Source: Shimia_B sp039198835 (lineage in GTDB: Bacteria > Pseudomonadota > Alphaproteobacteria > Rhodobacterales > Rhodobacteraceae). From it: 11,862 nucleotides of DNA. The notes below the pieces were generated by a model. It ran no database searches and had not been told where the DNA came from. It was given only the letters and a program-made list of their open reading frames with translations. A program made the position numbers and the translations under genes. The stretch covers positions 1 through 11,862 of the forward strand of contig JBCCTH010000084.1 of the NCBI GenBank assembly GCA_039198835.1. The letters are read 5' to 3'. Numbering within the stretch: position 1 is the first letter of the stretch; each line of letters opens with the position of its first letter. Shown here one piece after another: positions 7,508-11,862 of the stretch.

Positions 7508-7557
7508 TCTTAAGCAGCCAAAAGCCAAATCGCCTAAAAATCAGTCATTTGAAATCA

Positions 7558-7575
7558 GCCGCTTTGTTCCGCGGC
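7558..7575 (+). other. Small hairpin in the gap before nasT
   Basis: GCCGC (7558-7562) and GCGGC (7571-7575) pair around the eight-base loop TTTGTTCC. It lies in a 124-bp gap whose first 45 bases are unusually AT-rich for this window, so a separate weak promoter for nasTS is possible. No U tract follows, so I do not call it a terminator, and no A1/G4 hexaloop was found in this gap. Confidence 0.3.
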
Positions 7576-7631
7576 GCAAATGCGCTGTGCCCCGCTACCC
7601 GGCGCCGTCCTGCCGACCTAGGCCATCTGAT

Positions 7632-8216
7632 GTGAGTAAAGACCTCTCCATAATCGTTGTCGAAGCAGATCGCGACCGCGCGCTTCAGATCGTCGATAGC
7701 CTGCAAGCGGCGGGCTATGAGCGCATTCAGGTGATTGCCGAGGCGACTTCGCTGCGCCGCCAGATCTCAAGCTTCGAGCCGGACATGGTCTTGATCGATA
7801 TGACCCATCCTTCGCGCGACATGCTCGAAGAGCTGGCGATGGCATCTGGCCCGCTCGAGCGCCCGGTCGCCATGTTTGTGGATCGCTCCGATGATGCGCT
7901 GACGCAGGCCGCCATTGAGGCGGGTGTGTCAGCCTATGTTGTCGATGGCATGCGGCCTGACCGCGTCAAACCTGTGATGGACGCCGCGATCGCGCGCTTT
8001 CGTGTCTTCCAGCGCATGCGCACCGAACTCGCGGAAACCAAGCGCGCGCTCGAGGAGCGCAAGGTGATTGACCGCGCCAAGGGGCTGATCATGAAAGCGC
8101 GCGGGGTCGATGAAGACGAAGCCTATTCGATGCTGCGCAAGGCAGCGATGGATCAGGGTAAACGATTGGCCGATGTGGCCGAAGCGCTCGTTGCCTCCGC
8201 GGGGCTTTTGGCATGA
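7632..8216 (+). CDS. nasT: NasT: nitrate/nitrite-responsive antiterminator with pseudo-receiver and ANTAR domain
   Basis: The 194-residue product matches NasT in length and layout. Residues 4 to about 120 form a CheY-like receiver. Asp13 and Asp56 (VLIDM) are kept, but the conserved receiver lysine before a proline is replaced in YVVDGMRP, so phosphorylation control is doubtful, as is known for NasT. A helical linker (residues 125-150) leads to the ANTAR domain with the ERKVIDRAKGLIMKARGV core and the conserved EDEAYSMLRKAAM helix. ANTAR proteins bind paired hexaloop hairpins in mRNA leaders and prevent termination; NasS holds NasT inactive until nitrate or nitrite binds. GTG 7632 is the best start, as it gives the family's usual N-terminus, although its ribosome site is weak; an in-frame GTG 15 codons earlier is less likely. 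Its last bases overlap nasS. Confidence 0.9.
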   Translation: MSKDLSIIVVEADRDRALQIVDSLQAAGYERIQVIAEATSLRRQISSFEPDMVLIDMTHPSRDMLEELAMASGPLERPVAMFVDRSDDALTQAAIEAGVSAYVVDGMRPDRVKPVMDAAIARFRVFQRMRTELAETKRALEERKVIDRAKGLIMKARGVDEDEAYSMLRKAAMDQGKRLADVAEALVASAGLLA

Positions 8217-9391
8217 AGCTCGATGTTATCCGGGTGGGCTATATCCCGCTGATCGATGCGGCGCCGCTGATCATCGCTGCCGAGATGGGGTTTGCCGAAG
8301 AAGAAGGCCTGCGCCTTGAGCTTGAGTCTGCCACGACATGGTCGCTCCTGCGCGACAGGCTGTGTTTTGGCCATGTGGATGCGGCGCATATGCTCTCGCC
8401 GGTGCCGGTGGCGTCTGTCCTTGGGCTCGGCGGGGCGGGCGTGCCGCTCCACGCGCTTTCGGTTTTGTCGGTCAATGGCAATGTCATCGGCGTGAGCCGT
8501 GATCTTGCGGGGCGCATGCGCGCCGCCGGGCATGATTTCGATTTCAAAGATGCGCGGCGCGCGGGCGAAGCGCTTATCGCTGCGAAACCGGCCAATCTGC
8601 GCATCGGCGTGCCGTTTCCGTTCTCGATGCATGCCGAGCTCGTCTATTACTGGCTAACGGCGCTGGGCCTGCCCGCGCCACAATTCGTCGATATCCGGAC
8701 AGTCCCGCCGCCCCTGATGGCAGAGGCGCTGGAAGCGGGCGAGATCGATGCGTTTTGCGTGGGCGAGCCTTGGGGATCACGCTCGGTTGACGCGGGCGTT
8801 GGCGAGCTTTTGCTGCCCTGTTCGTCGATCTGGGCGTTTTCCCCTGAAAAGGTCATCGCGGTGCGGCAAAGCTGGGCAGACAGCGAAATGGGCCTGGCGA
8901 TGCGTCTGGTGCGCACGGCCTGGCGCGCGGCGCGCTGGCTTGCGGAACCGGGCTCGCGCGGCCTTGCCACCGAGCTTTTGAGCAAGCCCGACCATCTCAA
9001 TCTCGCGCCTGAGCTTCTTGAGCGCGCGCTCCACGGGCGCTTCATGATCAACCCTGCCGGGGATGTGCGGCTCTCGCCCGGGTTTTTGGAGTTCTTTGAC
9101 GGAGCGGCGGGCTTCCCCTGGAAAAGCCAGGCTGAATGGATCGCGCGGCAGCTTGCCACGCGCGCCAAGCTCAACCCCGAGACGGCGACACCGGCGGCGC
9201 GCGCGACGTTTCGCACCGATATCTACCGCAGTGCCATGGCCTCGGTTGCCCATGATCTGCCTTCGGCCTCGACCAAGCTTGAAGGTGCCCTCCAAGAGCC
9301 GACGGCGGTTGGGTCAATGGGCGGTCGCTTGATTCTGCGCCGGGACGAGTTTTTCGACGGGCGCATTTTTGAACCGATTGGCCCTGCGTGA
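8213..9391 (+). CDS. nasS: NasS: cytoplasmic nitrate/nitrite sensor that controls NasT
   Basis: The 392-residue protein is of the NrtA/CmpA periplasmic-binding-protein type but begins directly with the fold (MKLDVIRVGYIPLIDAAPL) and has no signal peptide. That is the hallmark of NasS, a binding protein that stayed in the cytoplasm. The family motif CVGEPW is at 182-187, and DAAHMLSPVP and RIGVPFPFSMHAE occupy positions shared with NrtA. In characterised NasT-NasS systems, ligand-free NasS sequesters NasT, and nitrate or nitrite releases it. The ATG overlaps the nasT stop in ATGA, so the partners are translationally coupled and likely made in fixed proportion. No clear terminator follows; the next 288 bases are the nrtA regulatory region. 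Confidence 0.92.
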   Translation: MKLDVIRVGYIPLIDAAPLIIAAEMGFAEEEGLRLELESATTWSLLRDRLCFGHVDAAHMLSPVPVASVLGLGGAGVPLHALSVLSVNGNVIGVSRDLAGRMRAAGHDFDFKDARRAGEALIAAKPANLRIGVPFPFSMHAELVYYWLTALGLPAPQFVDIRTVPPPLMAEALEAGEIDAFCVGEPWGSRSVDAGVGELLLPCSSIWAFSPEKVIAVRQSWADSEMGLAMRLVRTAWRAARWLAEPGSRGLATELLSKPDHLNLAPELLERALHGRFMINPAGDVRLSPGFLEFFDGAAGFPWKSQAEWIARQLATRAKLNPETATPAARATFRTDIYRSAMASVAHDLPSASTKLEGALQEPTAVGSMGGRLILRRDEFFDGRIFEPIGPA

Positions 9392-9456
9392 TCAAAGTTT
9401 AGGCAACTGCGCGGAGATGCATGCTGCAATCGCAGAAAGAGCCGTGAAATCGCCTT

Positions 9457-9462
9457 TATTAT
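9457..9462 (+). promoter_or_regulatory. Possible -10 element for nrtA
   Basis: TATTAT differs from TATAAT at one base and lies in the only AT-rich stretch between nasS and nrtA. A start near 9469 would leave about 30 bases before the first leader hairpin. No acceptable -35 hexamer is present at 16-18 bp, so an activator would be needed. CGTGAAATC just upstream (9443-9451) also occurs at 3690-3698 before nirA. Confidence 0.25.
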
Positions 9463-9498
9463 TAGGGTTTGGCCGCCCGGCGCGGTAGCCAAGCATCA

Positions 9499-9540
9499 GA
9501 AGCAAGGATGCTTCGCCAGATTCTGCCCGAATGGCCGGGC
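9499..9540 (+). promoter_or_regulatory. NasT (ANTAR) antitermination target: two hexaloop hairpins in the nrtA leader
   Basis: Hairpin P1 is GAAGC (9499-9503), hexaloop AAGGAU (9504-9509), GCUUC (9510-9514). Hairpin P2 is GCCCG (9525-9529), hexaloop AAUGGC (9530-9535), CGGGC (9536-9540). Both stems are perfect 5-bp helices, both loops have six bases with A1 and G4, and the linker is 10 bases. This matches the dual-hairpin motif described for ANTAR proteins such as EutV and NasR/NasT. A strong intrinsic terminator starts 15 bases downstream. With nasT two genes upstream, the simplest reading is that released NasT binds here and lets transcription proceed into nrtA. Confidence 0.82.
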
Positions 9541-9555
9541 TCTCATGAAAGCACA

Positions 9556-9605
9556 GCCGCTTGTGGCCTTGGGACCTCCCACCCAAGGATCGCAAGCGGC
9601 TTTTC
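9556..9605 (+). terminator. Leader terminator upstream of nrtA
   Basis: GCCGCTTG (9556-9563) pairs with CAAGCGGC (9593-9600). Inside it CCTTGGG (9567-9573) pairs with CCCAAGG (9582-9588) around an eight-base loop. TTTTCTGTT follows at once (9601 on), giving a classic intrinsic terminator 75 bases before the nrtA start. Since it follows the hexaloops and precedes the gene, it is best read as the conditional stop of an antitermination switch; it may also end nasTS transcripts. Confidence 0.82.
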
Positions 9606-9679
9606 TGTTGGGCCATGCGCCCGACACCAAGAACCGGGCGCATCCTCCCGCGCCCAACGACAGGAAAGGATTTCACCCA

Positions 9680-11050
9680 ATGTTCGCAAAGAACTTCCTT
9701 GCAATGACGGCGGCGGCTTTGATTGCCGCGCCCGCCAGTGCCGAACTTCTGGACTTAGAGAAAGACGAGCTGACATTCGGCTTCATCAAGCTCACTGACA
9801 TGGCGCCGCTCGCCGTGGCCTATGAGAACGGCTATTTTCTCGATGAAGGTCTCTTTGTGACGCTTGAAGCGCAAGCCAACTGGAAAGTGCTTCTCGACGG
9901 CGTCATCGACGGGACACTCGATGGCGCGCACATGCTCGCCGGGCAGCCGCTCGCCGCAACCATCGGCTTCGGCACAGAGGCACACATCATCACCCCCTTC
10001 TCCATGGATCTCAACGGCAACGGGATCACCGTTTCCAATGAAATCTGGGAGCAGATGAAGCCGCATCTCGATTACATGGATGACGGTCGCCCGCAGCACC
10101 CGATCAGCGCGAGCGCGCTGAAGCCCGTGGTCGAAGATTACCAGGCGCAGGGCATCCCGTTCAACATGGGCATGGTGTTCCCCGTCTCGACACACAATTA
10201 CGAACTTCGCTATTGGCTCGCCGCCGGTGGCCTTGAGCCGGGCTTTTATTCGCCCGAAAACATCACGGGTCAGATCGGCGCGGACGTCCTGCTTTCAGTG
10301 ACGCCCCCGCCGCAGATGCCTGCGACGCTCGAAGCCGGCACGATCTTCGGATATTGTGTTGGTGAGCCGTGGAACCAGCAAGCCGTGTTCAAGGGCATCG
10401 GCGTTCCGGTGATCACTGATTATCAGATGTGGAAGAACAACCCCGAGAAGGTCTTCGGCATCACCAAAGAGTTCGCCGACGAGAACCCCAACACCACAAA
10501 AGCGGTTGTCAAAGCGCTCATCCGCGCGGCGATCTGGCTTGACGAGAATGATAACGCCAACCGCCCCGAGGCTGTGGAAATCCTCTCGCGCCCCAATTAC
10601 GTCGGTGCGGATTATGAGGTGATCGCGAACTCCATGACGGGTTTCTTCGAGTTCGAAAAAGGCGACCGTCGCGATATCCCGGATTTCAACGTGTTCTTCC
10701 GCTACAACGCGACCTACCCGTTCTATTCCGATGCCATCTGGTATCTGACGCAGATGCGCCGCTGGGGCCAGATTGCCGACACCAAGACCGATGAGTGGTA
10801 TATGGATGTGGCCAAGAGCGTCTATCGCCCTGACATCTATCTGGAAGCCGCGCGCCTGCTCGTGGATGAGGGCATGGCGAATGAGGCCGACTTCCCCTGG
10901 GATAGCGACGGTTTCAAAGAGCCGACGCCAGCCGCCGACATCATCGATGGTATCCCCTATGATGGCCGCGCACCCAATGCCTATCTCGAAAGCCTGCCGA
11001 TCGGCCTGAAAGCTGGCCAGACTGTGGTTGGTAACGAGGTCCAAGGCTGA
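9680..11050 (+). CDS. nrtA: NrtA: nitrate-binding protein of a nitrate ABC transporter
   Basis: This 456-residue protein captures nitrate (possibly also nitrite) outside the inner membrane and hands it to the NrtB permease. Residues 1-21 form a signal peptide: a basic MFAK start, a hydrophobic core, and an APASA|E signal-peptidase I site. No lipobox cysteine is present, so the mature protein should be soluble and periplasmic. The family motif CVGEPW is at 226-231, in YCVGEPWNQQAV; DGAHMLAGQPLAA and NMGMVFPVSTHNYE are further NrtA-type segments. Sequence and length are closer to CmpA/NrtA than to taurine- or sulfonate-binding proteins. The start is supported by AGGAAAGGA (9662-9670), nine bases upstream; reading from the earlier ATG at 9545 would run through the leader terminator. 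Codons are strongly biased to C-ending forms, consistent with high expression. It is probably controlled by the upstream leader. Confidence 0.93.
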   Translation: MFAKNFLAMTAAALIAAPASAELLDLEKDELTFGFIKLTDMAPLAVAYENGYFLDEGLFVTLEAQANWKVLLDGVIDGTLDGAHMLAGQPLAATIGFGTEAHIITPFSMDLNGNGITVSNEIWEQMKPHLDYMDDGRPQHPISASALKPVVEDYQAQGIPFNMGMVFPVSTHNYELRYWLAAGGLEPGFYSPENITGQIGADVLLSVTPPPQMPATLEAGTIFGYCVGEPWNQQAVFKGIGVPVITDYQMWKNNPEKVFGITKEFADENPNTTKAVVKALIRAAIWLDENDNANRPEAVEILSRPNYVGADYEVIANSMTGFFEFEKGDRRDIPDFNVFFRYNATYPFYSDAIWYLTQMRRWGQIADTKTDEWYMDVAKSVYRPDIYLEAARLLVDEGMANEADFPWDSDGFKEPTPAADIIDGIPYDGRAPNAYLESLPIGLKAGQTVVGNEVQG

Positions 11051-11062
11051 CCTGGCAGACCG

Positions 11063-11093
11063 CGAGACCCGAGATCGTGCATCCCGGGTCTCG
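11063..11093 (+). other. Hairpin just after nrtA (attenuator or mRNA-stabilising)
   Basis: CGAGACCCG (11063-11071) and CGGGTCTCG (11085-11093) form a perfect 9-bp stem with a 13-base loop, 12 bases after the nrtA stop. TTCCGCTTCTTT follows, a weak U-rich tail. In ABC transporter operons such structures often protect or partly terminate the binding-protein message so that it exceeds the permease message; that role is inferred here. Confidence 0.55.
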
Positions 11094-11108
11094 TTCCGCT
11101 TCTTTCAT

Positions 11109-11129
11109 GCCCCGGGTCTGACCCGGGGC
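11109..11129. repeat. REP-like GC-rich palindrome between nrtA and nrtB
   Basis: GCCCCGGGT (11109-11117) pairs perfectly with ACCCGGGGC (11121-11129) around CTG. Palindromes of this look are dispersed in many alphaproteobacterial genomes; that is general knowledge, not a search result. It lies 15 bases after the previous hairpin, so the nrtA message would end in two stacked hairpins. A C-rich run and a weak ribosome site for nrtB follow. Confidence 0.55.
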
Positions 11130-11170
11130 CTCCCCCCCTCCCCGAGAGCCTCCCCTCTAGGGTTTGAGAT

Positions 11171-11862
11171 ATGACCGCGATAGACCCCGTAAGCCTGAGC
11201 CCCGAGGAAGCGCGCGAAGCGCGCAAAGAGCGGCTCTTCACGAAGATCAACGCCGCCGATAAATGGTTTCAGGTGCTCGGCCTCTCGTGGCTGACGCCGC
11301 TCCTCAAAGCCGCGGCGGGGGATAACCCGAAATCTCAGATGGGCGAAATCTGGCGTCTCCTGGGGGTGCCTCTCCTTGCCATTGCGGGCTTCCTTTCGCT
11401 TTGGGCCATGCTCGCGCCGACAGTTCAGACATCGCTCGGGGCGATCCCCGGGCCGGTCGCAGTCTGGAACCAGGCGGTAAACCTGCACGAAGACGCCGCC
11501 GCCAAGGCGGATAGCCGCGCGAAGTTTGAAGCTCAGGTCGCCCAGCTCAACGAACGGCGCATTGAAGCGGGCCGCGAGCCTGTCGAACGGGCCTACACCG
11601 GCGCGCCGAGCTATTACCAGCAGATCTGGACGTCGATCAAAACGGTTTTCTTCGGCTTCCTGATCGCGTCTGTGTTCGCCATCCCGCTGGGGATCATGGC
11701 AGGCCTTTCGCCCACGGCGAATGCCGCGCTCAACCCGATCATCCAGATATTCAAGCCCGTCTCGCCGCTCGCATGGCTGCCCATCGTGACGATGGTTGTC
11801 TCAGCCGTTTACGTCACAAATGACGGCTGGTTCGCGAAGTCTTTCCTCAACTCCGCGATCAC
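11171..11862 (+). CDS. nrtB: NrtB: nitrate ABC transporter permease (5' part, cut by the window end)
   Basis: The frame is open from ATG 11171 to the window edge, giving 230 residues without the C-terminus. It belongs to the BPD-type (NrtB/SsuC/TauC-like) inner-membrane permeases. About 60 charged cytoplasmic residues come first, then a membrane segment at about 62-82. A long hydrophilic, highly charged segment spans about 103-145, and further membrane segments lie at about 157-179 and 188-214. The FGFLIASVFAIPLGIMAG and PLAWLPI stretches are typical of this family; the EAA loop that contacts the ATPase would lie beyond the edge. AGGG at 11159-11162 is the likely ribosome site, eight bases upstream. 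It follows nrtA by 120 bp containing two hairpins, and an ATPase gene is expected next. Confidence 0.9.
   Translation, partial: MTAIDPVSLSPEEAREARKERLFTKINAADKWFQVLGLSWLTPLLKAAAGDNPKSQMGEIWRLLGVPLLAIAGFLSLWAMLAPTVQTSLGAIPGPVAVWNQAVNLHEDAAAKADSRAKFEAQVAQLNERRIEAGREPVERAYTGAPSYYQQIWTSIKTVFFGFLIASVFAIPLGIMAGLSPTANAALNPIIQIFKPVSPLAWLPIVTMVVSAVYVTNDGWFAKSFLNSAI

Noticed and set aside
7437..7631. Longer NasT start within the diflavin reductase gene
   Set aside because: It overlaps the reductase coding sequence in another frame and adds a basic, unstructured stretch absent from NasT proteins; GTG 7632 gives the family length.
7508..7631. A third ANTAR hexaloop pair before nasT
   Set aside because: The hairpins here have an eight-base loop or a four-base GCGC-AAAT-GCGC loop; no six-base loop with A1 and G4 was found.
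9545..9679. 45-codon N-terminal extension of NrtA
   Set aside because: It would translate through the leader terminator hairpin and place the clear signal peptide inside the protein; ATG 9680 has a good ribosome site.

Overview
The window is a GC-rich chromosomal segment with alphaproteobacterial, probably Rhodobacteraceae/Roseobacter-like, character. This is inferred from high third-position GC, from gene content and order, and from a CCCCGGGT..ACCCGGGG palindrome of a kind that is common in such genomes. No mobile element, CRISPR array, tRNA or rRNA gene is visible.

Left part (1-3601), not obviously linked to nitrogen metabolism. The last 18 codons of an unidentified gene are followed by a terminator-like hairpin (79-115). 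Next comes a 677-residue subtilisin-like (S8) serine peptidase without a signal peptide (157-2190), with a large insertion inside its catalytic domain. It converges on an unrecognised 423-residue protein on the minus strand (2330-3601). A symmetrical GC-rich hairpin (2249-2278) lies between the two stops and may terminate both.

Right part (3602-11862): an assimilatory nitrate/nitrite cluster, all on the plus strand. A 403-bp divergent intergenic region leads into a siroheme/4Fe-4S nitrite reductase (nirA type, 4005-5747). Eight bases later comes a CysJ-like FMN/FAD/NADPH diflavin reductase (5756-7507), then nasT (ANTAR RNA-binding antiterminator, 7632-8216) overlapping nasS (cytoplasmic nitrate sensor, 8213-9391) by ATGA. 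After a regulatory leader come nrtA (exported nitrate-binding protein, 9680-11050) and the 5' part of nrtB (permease, 11171 to the window end). NrtAB would import nitrate (the ATPase and a nitrate reductase are expected beyond the right edge). The siroheme enzyme would reduce nitrite to ammonium, and the diflavin protein probably supplies electrons from NADPH.

The clearest regulatory feature is the nrtA leader. It holds two 5-bp hairpins with hexaloops, AAGGAU and AAUGGC, both with A at loop position 1 and G at position 4 as in known ANTAR targets, followed by a long two-tier hairpin with a UUUU tract. This is the layout expected for NasT antitermination relieved by NasS/nitrate. The nirA leader holds a weaker pair of the same type (AACGCU and AUCGCU). 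nasT and nasS therefore lie between two RNA leaders they probably control. All functional calls rest on reading the sequence; no homology search was run.
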